NCBI GenBank assembly: GCA_964482325.1 | Contig: CAYZXD010000002.1 | Span: forward strand, 1 to 64,000 | Source of the DNA: CAYZJV01 sp964482325 | GTDB lineage: Bacteria > Spirochaetota > Spirochaetia > Sphaerochaetales > Sphaerochaetaceae | Direction: 5' to 3' | DNA: 64,000 nucleotides | Part shown: positions 26,374-34,779 of the stretch, piece after piece | Layout of the letters: every line of letters starts with the position of its first letter | Numbering within the stretch: the stretch's first letter is position 1 | Made by a program: the position numbers and the translations under genes | Notes under the pieces: model-generated | Database searches by the model: none | What the model was told of the DNA's origin: nothing | What the model saw: only the letters and a program-made list of their open reading frames with translations

Positions 26374-27390
26374 ATGTCTGTAATGTCAATAGTAGAAGCA
26401 TTGAACACTGCCCTTGTAGAGGAAATGCGAAGAGATGAACGGGTATTTTGTCTAGGAGAGGATATCAGTGATGCTAACGGAGGCTATGGAGGAGCTTGGG
26501 CAGTCACTCGAGGCCTGCATGATGAATTCGGTGCTCAACGGGTGCTGAATACTCCTATTTCGGAGATTTTAATTGCTGGTGCCTCTGTCGGAGCTGCAAT
26601 GGCTGGGATGCGACCCGTAGCAGATTTACAATATGGGGATTTTATTTTCTGTATGATGGATCAGCTCGTTAATCAGGCAGCGAAGATGTGTTATATGTCT
26701 GGGGGAAAGGTTCATGTACCGATGGTCTTGCGGGCTCCGGTGGGAGCGAGTACTCGGGGAGCTCAGCATGCACAGAGTCTTGAAGGATTCTTTACCCATG
26801 TTCCAGGATTAAAAATTGTCTGTCCAGCAACAGCTTACGATGCGAAAGGACTTCTCAAGAGTGCTATACGTGATGATAATCCGGTAATCGTATTCGAACA
26901 CAAACTACTGTACGGTGGTAAACGGGTTGAACGTGATGCATTGTCTACCAAGGGTGAAGTGCCTGAGGACGATTATACGGTACCGTTTGGAGAAGCAGTA
27001 GTTCGTCGTGAGGGTTCAGATATTACCATTGTGGCAAACCTGTTAATGATGTATCGAGCACTTGAAGCTGCCGAAGAACTGGAAAAACAGGGGATAAGTT
27101 GTGAGGTTATCGATCCCCGTACACTTGTCCCATTCGATTATCAGACGGTGATTAATTCGCTGAGAAAAACTAAACGATTGATGATCGTTCATGAAGATAC
27201 CTATACGAATGGATGGGGCGCTCAACTCGGCTCCTACATTGCAGAGCATGAAATTTATTTATTGGATGCTCCAATAAAGCGGGTTGCGACTTATGATGTC
27301 CCGATTCCGTTTGCTCCCGTAATGGAAAATTTCGTAGTACCGTCAGTAAAACGTATCATCGATGAAGCCAATCAACTCATGAAGGCATGA
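26374..27390 (+). CDS. 2-oxoacid/acetoin dehydrogenase E1 component, beta subunit
   Basis: A 338-residue E1beta. Segments include FCLGEDISDANGGYGGAWAVTRGL, VLNTPISEILIAGASVGAAMAG (with the ThDP-activating glutamate), RAPVGASTRGAQHAQSLEGFF and EVIDPRTLVPFDYQTV. It begins two bases after the E1alpha stop. The combination of separate alpha and beta chains with one E2 and one E3 gene is shared by pyruvate, branched-chain and acetoin dehydrogenase complexes, and the sequence alone does not decide between them. The surrounding sugar genes point to a ketose or a 2-oxo sugar acid. Confidence 0.9.
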   Translation: MSVMSIVEALNTALVEEMRRDERVFCLGEDISDANGGYGGAWAVTRGLHDEFGAQRVLNTPISEILIAGASVGAAMAGMRPVADLQYGDFIFCMMDQLVNQAAKMCYMSGGKVHVPMVLRAPVGASTRGAQHAQSLEGFFTHVPGLKIVCPATAYDAKGLLKSAIRDDNPVIVFEHKLLYGGKRVERDALSTKGEVPEDDYTVPFGEAVVRREGSDITIVANLLMMYRALEAAEELEKQGISCEVIDPRTLVPFDYQTVINSLRKTKRLMIVHEDTYTNGWGAQLGSYIAEHEIYLLDAPIKRVATYDVPIPFAPVMENFVVPSVKRIIDEANQLMKA

Positions 27391-27408
27391 GGAAAGAGGA
27401 GAAAGAAC

Positions 27409-28314
27409 ATGTCATATATTTCTGTTAATGATTTACTTGCTCATGCGAAAAAGCATAAGTATGCGGTTGGTTACTTTGAAAGTTGGAATATTGAATCAAC
27501 CTATGCAGTAGTAAGGGCTGCGGAGAAGCTGCAATCTCCGGTAATCATTGGGTATTGTGGTGAATATCTGAACCATGAAGAACGGGCGTACAAGGAAAAC
27601 CTCTATGTGTACGCTTCCATGCTAAAACAGATAGCTCAGGCTTCTACAGTTCCAGTTGCTACCTTATTAAATGAAGCTGACGATCTCCCTATGACCTATC
27701 AAGCAATCAAGGCCGGATTTGATATGGTGATGTTTGTGGATGATGAGATGCCAATAGACCAATTGACGGTAGTTCAAAAGAAATTGGTTGAATTTGCTCA
27801 TCCTTGCGGTGTTGCAGTTGAGGCCGAACTCGGTTCTCTTCCTACTGCTGACAAAAAAACTGGGGCCTTGAAGGCTGGTGCGAATACTGATCCTGCTGAT
27901 GCAGCTCGATTCGTCAAGGAAACAGGAGTCGATGCACTAGCTGTTGCTGTTGGAAACATTCATCTATTGGAGAATAAAAAAGCTACAATTGACTTTGATT
28001 TGTTGGAAAAACTGTATAAAGCAATTCCTGTTCCTCTCGTACTTCATGGAGGTACTGGTGTTGATAAACCCCAATTTGCTCAAGCAATTGATCTTGGTAT
28101 TGCTAAAGTTAATGTTGGAGCAGGTTTGAAGCGGGTGGTTATCGATGCTGAAAAGAATTACTTCAGTAAGAATGATGTTGATTTAATGAATCCTAACGAT
28201 GTGTTCGGTAAAGGGGGTCCGTTGGATCTGGCAACTTGTGGTCAAGATGCTCTCATGGATACCGTTATAGAGTTTATTCAAGCTTTTAAGAGCGAGAATA
28301 TGGCAAGGAAATAA
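27409..28314 (+). CDS. Class II aldolase-like protein with altered active site
   Basis: A 301-residue TIM barrel of the fructose/tagatose-bisphosphate aldolase class II family, aligning with KbaY/GatY along its length (VNDLLAHAKKHKYAVGYFE, GVAVEAELGSL, VLHGGTGVDKPQF, GIAKVNVG). Two zinc-ligand histidines remain (His185 in GNIH, His213 in LHGG). Where KbaY has the Asp-His of LDHHESL, this protein has LLNEADDL, so the catalytic aspartate is Asn88 and the third zinc ligand is Glu89. It therefore may not be an ordinary bisphosphate aldolase. It sits between E1beta and E2, which ties its reaction to the complex. GAGGAG precedes the start. Confidence 0.8.
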   Translation: MSYISVNDLLAHAKKHKYAVGYFESWNIESTYAVVRAAEKLQSPVIIGYCGEYLNHEERAYKENLYVYASMLKQIAQASTVPVATLLNEADDLPMTYQAIKAGFDMVMFVDDEMPIDQLTVVQKKLVEFAHPCGVAVEAELGSLPTADKKTGALKAGANTDPADAARFVKETGVDALAVAVGNIHLLENKKATIDFDLLEKLYKAIPVPLVLHGGTGVDKPQFAQAIDLGIAKVNVGAGLKRVVIDAEKNYFSKNDVDLMNPNDVFGKGGPLDLATCGQDALMDTVIEFIQAFKSENMARK

Positions 28315-28322
28315 GTATAGTT

Positions 28323-29582
28323 ATGGCACAGAAAATTACCATGCCGTCTGCCGGCCAGAATACGGATGAGCTTACTCTCTTGGAATGGAAAAAGAAGGTT
28401 GGAGATACCGTGCAAAGAGGTGATGCGCTATTTGAAGTTGAAACAGATAAAGCTTCATTGGAAGTAGAGAGTTTTGCACAAGGAGTTCTTCTTAAACGTT
28501 TGTACGAAGAGGGTGATACTGTATTGGCAGGAGCTGTTGTTGCGTATGTTGGTAAGGAAGGAGAGGATATTTCATCTCTTGAAGAGGATACACCTCCAAC
28601 CGACAATAGTCAGAGTACTGAAATCATTGAATCTGACGAGTACTATCCTATCAGCAAAGAGAGAAAAGTAACCTCAGATACACACGAAAATCAGCCAAAT
28701 GATATTGAAACTCAACGAGCAAAAACAGTTTTGGCTGAGAATATCGAGGCAAGTCCTGCGGCAAAGAAACTGGCTAGAGACTACGGAATATCTCTTAATG
28801 CAGTGAGTGCGTTCTTCTCAAAGAGCAGAATCAAAGAGGCCGATGTGAAAGCTTATTATATCAAGCATAAAGAGCCTTCTGACGTTGTGGAAGAAGTTGG
28901 TGAAGATAGCATTCAGATACCGCTCACATCCATGCGCAGGACGATTGCAAAACGGATGGTGGCGAGCGTTTCAGCTATCCCATCTTTTCACGTTGAAACA
29001 GCAGTCACTATGGAAGCTGCAATCGCTTTGAGAAATACCATCAATACAACTGTTGAGGACAAGATCGGATTCCACGATCTTCTTGCAATGTGTATTGCTA
29101 CTGCGGTGAAGGATTACCCGTTAGTAAATGCAGAATTTTCTGAAGATCATATCACAGTTCATAAACGTGTTCATGTAGGTCTTGCAGTGTCAGTAGACAA
29201 TGGATTGGTGGTTCCGGTAGTTCGCGATGTGCAAAAAAAGAAACTGGTTCAGCTATCGCAGGAATACCGGTCTTTGATCCAGAAGGCGAGGGATGGTGAA
29301 CTTTCACCGCAGGATATGAATGGTGGAACTATTACCATTTCAAATCTCGGTATGTATCCGATAAGTCGTTTTGATGCGATTATCATGCCACCTCAGAGTG
29401 CCATATTCGCGATAAGTGCCATTGAGGATACCTGTGTTGCCCAAGAGGGTGCAGTGGTTATTAAACCTGTTATGACCATTACCGGCACGTTTGATCATCG
29501 CGTAGTCGATGGGGCCTATGCTGCTCAATTTCTCAAGAGGTTGAAGGAATTGATGGAGAACCCGGGTCTGCTGTTGGCATAA
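28323..29582 (+). CDS. Dihydrolipoyl acyltransferase, E2 component
   Basis: A 419-residue E2. It has one N-terminal lipoyl domain with the lipoyl-lysine in ETDKASLEVES, then a flexible acidic linker, a peripheral-subunit binding domain (SPAAKKLARDYGISLNAVSAF) and a C-terminal catalytic domain ending FDHRVVDGAYAAQFLKRL with the conserved histidine and aspartate. PSFHVETAVTM opens the catalytic domain. It moves the acyl group to CoA. The start follows the aldolase-like stop by eight bases and has little ribosome site, suggesting coupling. Confidence 0.92.
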   Translation: MAQKITMPSAGQNTDELTLLEWKKKVGDTVQRGDALFEVETDKASLEVESFAQGVLLKRLYEEGDTVLAGAVVAYVGKEGEDISSLEEDTPPTDNSQSTEIIESDEYYPISKERKVTSDTHENQPNDIETQRAKTVLAENIEASPAAKKLARDYGISLNAVSAFFSKSRIKEADVKAYYIKHKEPSDVVEEVGEDSIQIPLTSMRRTIAKRMVASVSAIPSFHVETAVTMEAAIALRNTINTTVEDKIGFHDLLAMCIATAVKDYPLVNAEFSEDHITVHKRVHVGLAVSVDNGLVVPVVRDVQKKKLVQLSQEYRSLIQKARDGELSPQDMNGGTITISNLGMYPISRFDAIIMPPQSAIFAISAIEDTCVAQEGAVVIKPVMTITGTFDHRVVDGAYAAQFLKRLKELMENPGLLLA

Positions 29583-29601
29583 CCGAGTGCAAAGGAAGAG
29601 T

Positions 29602-30993
29602 ATGAACACTACATATGATATTTTGATTGTTGGAGGAGGTCCTGCTGGTTATGCAGCAGCCGTTGCCGCAGCAAGGAATAATGCTTCGGTTGCGGTTTTT
29701 GAGAATGAGCATCTGGGGGGAACCTGCTTACATGTAGGATGTGTTCCCTCAAAGTACCTTTTAGACAAGGCTCATGAATTAATAAAAGTGCGGAAGCTTA
29801 TGGCTACAGGAATATTTAGGAACACTGGAGAATTCAGTCTTGCTAAAATTCAGGAAGGGAAAGCACAGGTTATTTCGCAGTTGGAGAAAGGGGTACAACA
29901 CCTCCTTGAGAGTTGGAACATTACAGTGATTCAGGGAACTGGTACACTTGTCTCTCCTCACGAGGTCTCATGTAATGGTACCGTGTACCAAGGAAAGAAC
30001 ATACTTATCGCATCAGGATCTCAACCTGTTGCTCCACCAATCAAAGGTATAGAGAATGCTTTAGACAATACGGGAATTCTAAGTCTTCGATCACTTCCGA
30101 AACATCTGGTGGTAATCGGGGGAGGGGTGATTGGGCTTGAAATGGCAAGTGCCTACGCTGCTTTTGGGAGTGAGATAACAGTACTTGAGATGATGGAACA
30201 TATTCTCCCGGGCGAAGACTCTCAACTGGTTTCGTTACTCGTTAACAGTCTGAAGAAACAGCAAGGGATAACTGTCAAAACTGGAGTACAGGTACAGAAA
30301 CTGGAAAAGTCGGCAAAAGGATTTACCCTTTCCTGCAAAAAAGTTGAAGGACCGACCTTTACTGTTGACGCAGACATTGTCCTCTCTTCGGCTGGGCGGA
30401 AAGCAAACCTGAAAGGGCTGGGGATTGAGAAACTTGGTATTGCCCTTGATCAGAAAGGATTTATTGTTGTTGATGAGAACTACATGACGAATGTGGAAGG
30501 AGTTTTTGCTGCGGGAGATGTGATCGGTGGTTGGCAGCTTGCTCATGCCGCCTTCGCTGAGGCAGAGCTGGCTATCGGCCGGATGCTACACGTTGAAGGA
30601 CCCTCTGAGCTTTCAGAAGTACCTCGATGTGTCTATAGTATCCCAGCTCTTGCATCTGTAGGGCTTACAGAGAAACAGGCTGTCGAACGAGGAATTGAAG
30701 TAAAAACCGGATCATATGCATATCGTGGGAACTCGATGGCATTAGCAGAGGGAGAGCCTGAAGGTATGGCAAAAGTGATAGTTGATGCTTCTTCCGATAC
30801 GGTGATCGGGGTACATATATGTGGGGTTTCCGCACCTGAACTCATCAGTAGTGCAACACTTGCAGTAAATTCTCATTTGACTGCAGCTCAGTGGTCTGAC
30901 ACAATAACTGCACATCCTACGATTTCTGAAGTTTTACATGAATCGGTGCTGAATGTTACGGGAAAATCATTACACGCACCAAAGAAAGGTTAA
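29602..30993 (+). CDS. Dihydrolipoyl dehydrogenase, E3 component
   Basis: A 463-residue flavoprotein disulfide reductase. The FAD motif is ILIVGGGPAGYAAAVAAARN, the redox-active pair is in GGTCLHVGCVPSKYLL, the NAD motif is VVIGGGVIGLEMASAYAAFGSE, and the C-terminal catalytic histidine region is AHPTISEVLHES. It reoxidises the E2 lipoyl group with NAD+. The ATG after AAGGAAG is preferred over the GTG five codons upstream. It is probably dedicated to the E1/E2 complex encoded just ahead. Confidence 0.92.
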   Translation: MNTTYDILIVGGGPAGYAAAVAAARNNASVAVFENEHLGGTCLHVGCVPSKYLLDKAHELIKVRKLMATGIFRNTGEFSLAKIQEGKAQVISQLEKGVQHLLESWNITVIQGTGTLVSPHEVSCNGTVYQGKNILIASGSQPVAPPIKGIENALDNTGILSLRSLPKHLVVIGGGVIGLEMASAYAAFGSEITVLEMMEHILPGEDSQLVSLLVNSLKKQQGITVKTGVQVQKLEKSAKGFTLSCKKVEGPTFTVDADIVLSSAGRKANLKGLGIEKLGIALDQKGFIVVDENYMTNVEGVFAAGDVIGGWQLAHAAFAEAELAIGRMLHVEGPSELSEVPRCVYSIPALASVGLTEKQAVERGIEVKTGSYAYRGNSMALAEGEPEGMAKVIVDASSDTVIGVHICGVSAPELISSATLAVNSHLTAAQWSDTITAHPTISEVLHESVLNVTGKSLHAPKKG

Positions 30994-31023
30994 TCTACGT
31001 ATCTGAAGCATGGGAGGCATGAT

Positions 31024-32577
31024 ATGGCACAGTATTTAATGGGTATGGATTATGGAACTGGTGGAGCAAAGGTAACCATCATTGATGATCAAGCTGAGGT
31101 GTTATCCTATGCTTTCAGGGAATACAAGATTTTTACGAATCAGCCTGGGTGGTCAGAGCATGACCCGGTAAATTACTGGGTAATTGCCTGTGAAATGATC
31201 AAAGAATGTATTGCTAAGGCGAATATTGACCCCAAAGATATCAAGGGCTTTGCTAATTCATCAGCCTTGCCTTCTATGGTCATGGTGGATGATAAACATA
31301 ATCCAGTGAATATGGCTTACAACCTGATGGACCGCAGAGCAACGGAAGAAGTGAAGTGGCTTATCGACCATATCGGGGCTAAAAGAATATTTGATATCAA
31401 CGCGAACCGACTTGAAGATCATTCCAACCTTGTTAATCTGATGTGGGAAAAGAAGCATCGTCCTGACGATTACAAGAGAATCTTTAAGATGCTTACGATT
31501 GATGGATTCATTCGACTGAAATTGACAGGAAAAGCAACAGCAAACTTTTCATCTGGAGCTTTCTTTGGGGTCGCATATGATATTCGAAAAAATGAGATCA
31601 ATCGTGAACTCCTCGATGAAATTGGTCTTTCTATGGATATGATGCCTGAATTCTTCTCCTGTGAAGAGATTGTGGGGCATGTAACACCAAAAGCTTCAGA
31701 AGAGACAGGCCTGCCGGTTGGGTTGCCGGTAGCTGCAGGTTCAGTAGATTGTAATGCTGGTTGGGTTGGTGGAGGTGCAGTTGATGTTGGTGATATCCAC
31801 ATAAATCTTGGGACCTGTGGAGTAATGGGAGTTATTCATCAGGATCCTGATATGATGGTCGATACGATGATCAACTGCAGCTATACTACCGATTCGCGAA
31901 ATGTGTTTGCAACAGTATCTGCTACCACTACAGGTGGCCAGACGGTAAGATTCCTTCGAGATAATTTTTCACAGATGGAAGTGGCCATGGAGCAGTTAGT
32001 GCCCTCCATGAGTGCGTATGATTATTTGGAACGAGAGGCTGGGGCGGTTCCTCCAGGAAGTGAGGGATTGATTGTTCTCCCCTATCTCATGGGTGAACGT
32101 ACTCCCCTTTGGGATTCGAATGCCAAGGGAGTCATCTTCGGTCTTACCTTGAACCACACGAAAAAACATCTGGTCCGAGCTATGTTGGAATCAGTGGCTT
32201 ATGCTTTGTATGACTCCTATTTGATCTTCAAGGAGAATATCTCAAAAATTAATCTCCCGATTGTTCTGAATGAAGGGGGCGCAAAGAATTTGCTGTGGAG
32301 AAGAATCATCACCGATGTATTCAATGAACCTACTGTGTTCCTTAAGAGTCGAGTAGGTGCACCTATGGGTGATGCCATCCTTGCTGGAGTTGCGACCGGA
32401 GTTTTCCAAGACTTCAGTATTGCGAAGCAGAAAGCCGAATATATCGAGCCATTGGAGCCCATTCAGGCCAATCATGATATGTATATGGATTACTTTGATA
32501 TTTATCAGAATCTGTATAAGCACCTGAAGGATGATTTTACTGATCTCACACGACTAAGGAATAAATACCTTAATTAG
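31024..32577 (+). CDS. FGGY-family carbohydrate kinase, xylulokinase-like
   Basis: A 517-residue FGGY kinase: GMDYGTGGAKVTIID at the N-terminal ATP/substrate domain, QPGWSEHDPVNYW, SVDCNAGWVGGGAVDVGDIHINLGT around the catalytic aspartate, TTTGGQTVRFLRD, and LPYLMGERTPLWDSNAKGVIFGL. The family phosphorylates ketoses, polyols or related sugars, and the motifs are nearer xylulokinase than glycerol kinase. It follows the E3 gene with its own GGAGG site and is likely the activating kinase of this catabolic operon. Substrate undetermined. Confidence 0.82.
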   Translation: MAQYLMGMDYGTGGAKVTIIDDQAEVLSYAFREYKIFTNQPGWSEHDPVNYWVIACEMIKECIAKANIDPKDIKGFANSSALPSMVMVDDKHNPVNMAYNLMDRRATEEVKWLIDHIGAKRIFDINANRLEDHSNLVNLMWEKKHRPDDYKRIFKMLTIDGFIRLKLTGKATANFSSGAFFGVAYDIRKNEINRELLDEIGLSMDMMPEFFSCEEIVGHVTPKASEETGLPVGLPVAAGSVDCNAGWVGGGAVDVGDIHINLGTCGVMGVIHQDPDMMVDTMINCSYTTDSRNVFATVSATTTGGQTVRFLRDNFSQMEVAMEQLVPSMSAYDYLEREAGAVPPGSEGLIVLPYLMGERTPLWDSNAKGVIFGLTLNHTKKHLVRAMLESVAYALYDSYLIFKENISKINLPIVLNEGGAKNLLWRRIITDVFNEPTVFLKSRVGAPMGDAILAGVATGVFQDFSIAKQKAEYIEPLEPIQANHDMYMDYFDIYQNLYKHLKDDFTDLTRLRNKYLN

Positions 32578-32608
32578 GTGTAAATAGCCTAAGGGGTAGT
32601 AGGTATCC

Positions 32609-33199
32609 ATGGTGAACGCTGAAAGAAAAACAAACCATACTGGTTATGCTTACATATTTGATTTCGACGGGGTCCTTGCAGATAGTCTTGACATCATATA
32701 CACGTGCTTTCAATCAGCTTTGGAGGCTGAAGGAGTGCGTTTTGACTATGAGTTCTATCAGACCTGTGGAGGCCTTTCTCCGATGGATATCATATCTCAT
32801 GTTTGTCGTGACCAGGGGAAAGCGCAATCTGCTGAAAAAGTCTTTAAAAATTATCATGCATTGTACGAGAAGAGTATTCGTCATACGAAGCCAATTTCAT
32901 GCAATATCGATTTACTCAGAAATCTTCAGAGATGCAAAGTTCCAGTTGCCATCGCAAGCGGAAGTCCGAAAAAAGAGGTAAGTGACCTTCTCGACCTCTT
33001 CAACGTACAGGTAGACGTAGTAGTTTCGGCAGAAGAGGTAAAACAGGGTAAACCTGAACCTGATGTTTTCCTTCGAGCCGCTGAATTACTTAACGTTGAC
33101 CCTGAGTTCTGTGTAGTGGTCGAAGATGGAGATCATGGTATACGAGCAGCTTTCAAAGCAGGAATGCGGGTGCTGAAATATTTAGAACGGATGCCGTGA
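32609..33199 (+). CDS. HAD-superfamily phosphatase
   Basis: A 196-residue phosphoglycolate-phosphatase-like HAD protein. Motif I is FDFDGVLADS, motif II is VAIASGSPKKEV, motif III is the lysine in KQGKPEPDVFLRAA, and motif IV is CVVVEDGDHGIRAA. A helical cap lies between motifs I and II. It removes phosphate from a small metabolite, perhaps detoxifying a sugar phosphate made by the upstream kinase. It ends the operon that began with the importer. GGGTAGTAGG is the best ribosome site. Confidence 0.82.
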   Translation: MVNAERKTNHTGYAYIFDFDGVLADSLDIIYTCFQSALEAEGVRFDYEFYQTCGGLSPMDIISHVCRDQGKAQSAEKVFKNYHALYEKSIRHTKPISCNIDLLRNLQRCKVPVAIASGSPKKEVSDLLDLFNVQVDVVVSAEEVKQGKPEPDVFLRAAELLNVDPEFCVVVEDGDHGIRAAFKAGMRVLKYLERMP

Positions 33200-33239
33200 G
33201 AGGCACCATTCAATTGTATTTCTTAGCAAAGGCCTCACT

Positions 33240-33269
33240 AACATTAATTCTCAACTCAGTACACGGCAC
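33240..33269 (+). repeat. Dispersed 30-base repeat, copy R4 (most diverged)
   Basis: It shares CAGTACACGGCAC with the conserved end of the other copies; 19 of 30 positions match R3. Confidence 0.4.
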
Positions 33270-33545
33270 CTAGTTGTGTTTTCTGTGAATATGCCGCTTA
33301 ATTGAATTACTGGGGTGGTGGGATGATACAGAGACAAGAACCAGGCAGCAGATCAGTTATGTACAATCTCCTCTGGATGTTTTTGGAAAGAACAGGAACT
33401 CAGGGGGTGCAGTTTGTCATCTGAATGGTGTATACCTGTCCTTGAGTGCTCCTCCATCTCCTGCTGCGACACTTCTGGATGATGCAGCAACATCATAAAC
33501 AAAAATGATGTGCTGCACCAATGCTTAAGAGTCATTGTGTCTTTT

Positions 33546-33575
33546 AACAATTATCTGTGTTTCGGTACACGGTAC
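33546..33575 (+). repeat. Dispersed 30-base repeat, copy R2
   Basis: It is 28/30 identical to R1 and ends in TTTCGGTACACGGTAC. Its end abuts the stop codon of the PfkB kinase gene on the other strand. Confidence 0.55.
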
Positions 33576-34451
33576 CTAATATCGTTCGATGATAATTTTT
33601 TCTACATCATCTGCAGTTCCGTTAAATGGACCTGGTTTTTCCAGCTTGAGTGTGGTTAATGCTGCAGTCCAAAGTAGCGCCTGTTCCGGATTCTTTGTCA
33701 GACGGGATGCGGCATAGGTAGAGACACACGTATCGCCTCTTCCACTTCTTCCACTGAGATTGGTCTGCTTGAATGTCTGCTCGTACAATTGATTGCCGTC
33801 ATAGACCATCACCCCATCCCGATAGGTGAGTATGATCTCCTTAGCACCCATATCATACAGTTTATAGATTGCCTGGTATCGATCTGAGATTCCGGTAATA
33901 AATTCAGCCTCTGCGATATCGACTTTTAACAGGCTCACCAAAGGGAAAATTTCCGGAGCTTCAACCCAAGGAGTATAGACCACGCGCGATCCATCAAGAA
34001 TACGAATGAATCCCTGCGCATCGATGGCAACTAACGAGCCGGTTTTTGCTAAGTGTTCAATAAACTCCCGGGGAACTTCCCCTTTTATTGAGGGAGCAAG
34101 TACATAGGCCTTTGCCTCAAGGCCCTCCAGATCACTAATGGCAAAAGAATCCGCTTGTTCAGTAATCGTCATAACCCGTTCATCCGGATTATCAGTTTGG
34201 TAATCCATGGTCAGATTCGTTGAGTGTTCACCGTAAATAGGGTAGGTGTCGATATTATGAGATTTCAGTTCATCGATGACATGACTGTCTTTCTGAGATA
34301 ACTTGGTAAGTACAGCGATCTTGTCCATAAACGTGACCGTTGCCCGAGCTCCGTAATTAAAACCCCCACCATCAACATATGATTTTACTCCCTTATTGAT
34401 GATCGTATCTTTTGTGTAGTTTCCGATGTGAAGAACATCATAGTGTTTCAT
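33576..34451 (-). CDS. PfkB/ribokinase-family carbohydrate kinase
   Basis: A 291-residue PfkB kinase. VDGGGFNYGARATV is the N-terminal substrate motif, and SGRSGRGDTCVSTYAASRL holds the anion hole and catalytic aspartate (GRGDT). LTYRDGVMVYDG is the usual ATP-side strand. It is shorter than 5-dehydro-2-deoxygluconokinase IolC and lacks features I would use to call it that. The promoter region shares a LacI-type site with the divergent regulator and importer, so it probably phosphorylates the sugar brought in by that system. AGGAG precedes the start. Confidence 0.8.
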   Translation of the reverse strand: MKHYDVLHIGNYTKDTIINKGVKSYVDGGGFNYGARATVTFMDKIAVLTKLSQKDSHVIDELKSHNIDTYPIYGEHSTNLTMDYQTDNPDERVMTITEQADSFAISDLEGLEAKAYVLAPSIKGEVPREFIEHLAKTGSLVAIDAQGFIRILDGSRVVYTPWVEAPEIFPLVSLLKVDIAEAEFITGISDRYQAIYKLYDMGAKEIILTYRDGVMVYDGNQLYEQTFKQTNLSGRSGRGDTCVSTYAASRLTKNPEQALLWTAALTTLKLEKPGPFNGTADDVEKIIIERY

Positions 34452-34511
34452 TGCCGACTCCTATTGGTGATATCTCATGCATAAGGCCCAATCTATATGA
34501 AATGATGCAAA

Positions 34512-34527
34512 ATGAAAGGGCTTACAT
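34512..34527. promoter_or_regulatory. LacI-type operator upstream of the PfkB gene (ATGAAAGGGCTTACAT)
   Basis: A near-palindrome (ATG-AAG/CTT-CAT arms) 61 bases upstream of the PfkB start. It is one of four related sites around the LacI gene at 34780. Confidence 0.5.
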
Positions 34528-34748
34528 GAGGTAAAGTGTTTTACTATTGTAGAGGGATTATTGGTAATTGTACAGAAAAATTTTACTCAATGGTTATCGC
34601 TAATTTAAAAGACATAAAAATATGTAAATATATTTTTAAAAATGAATTATATAATTTTTATGCGAATGGTAGATACTTTGTGTGCTTCTGCTGCTGGGGT
34701 ATATTATGTGTTTTCTGTTGTCTGTACAAGAGATGTATGGTAAAAATA

Positions 34749-34764
34749 ATGAAAGCGGTATTAT
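34749..34764. promoter_or_regulatory. LacI-type operator upstream of the LacI gene (ATGAAAGCGGTATTAT)
   Basis: It lies just ahead of the ribosome site (TAGGAG) of the regulator and carries the central CG. The position implies autorepression. Confidence 0.5.
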
Positions 34765-34779
34765 TTTTAGGAGCGCTTT

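Larger units (their letters stand above)
33200..33575. other. Gene-free stretch bounded by two diverged copies of the 30-base repeat
   Basis: Between the phosphatase and kinase genes there is no convincing coding sequence. A copy of the dispersed repeat lies at each side (33240-33269 and 33546-33575), both in the same orientation. The interior may be the residue of a mobile element. A loose GTGAG/CTCAC pairing follows the phosphatase stop but is not a clear terminator. Confidence 0.4.

Noticed and set aside
27409..28314. Aldolase-like protein as the missing IolJ
   Set aside because: The catalytic aspartate and a zinc histidine are replaced and the gene is embedded in the E1/E2 operon.
29975..29992. 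GGTACCGTGTACC inside the E3 gene, the complement of the dispersed repeat end
   Set aside because: It encodes conserved E3 residues in frame and lacks the rest of the 30-base repeat; chance match.
33353..33550. A 65-codon frame on the minus strand between the phosphatase and PfkB genes
   Set aside because: No recognisable motif or ribosome site, and it lies in a likely mobile-element remnant.
33576..34451. PfkB kinase as the missing IolC
   Set aside because: It lacks IolC-like length and features, and its promoter shares operators with a different LacI regulon.
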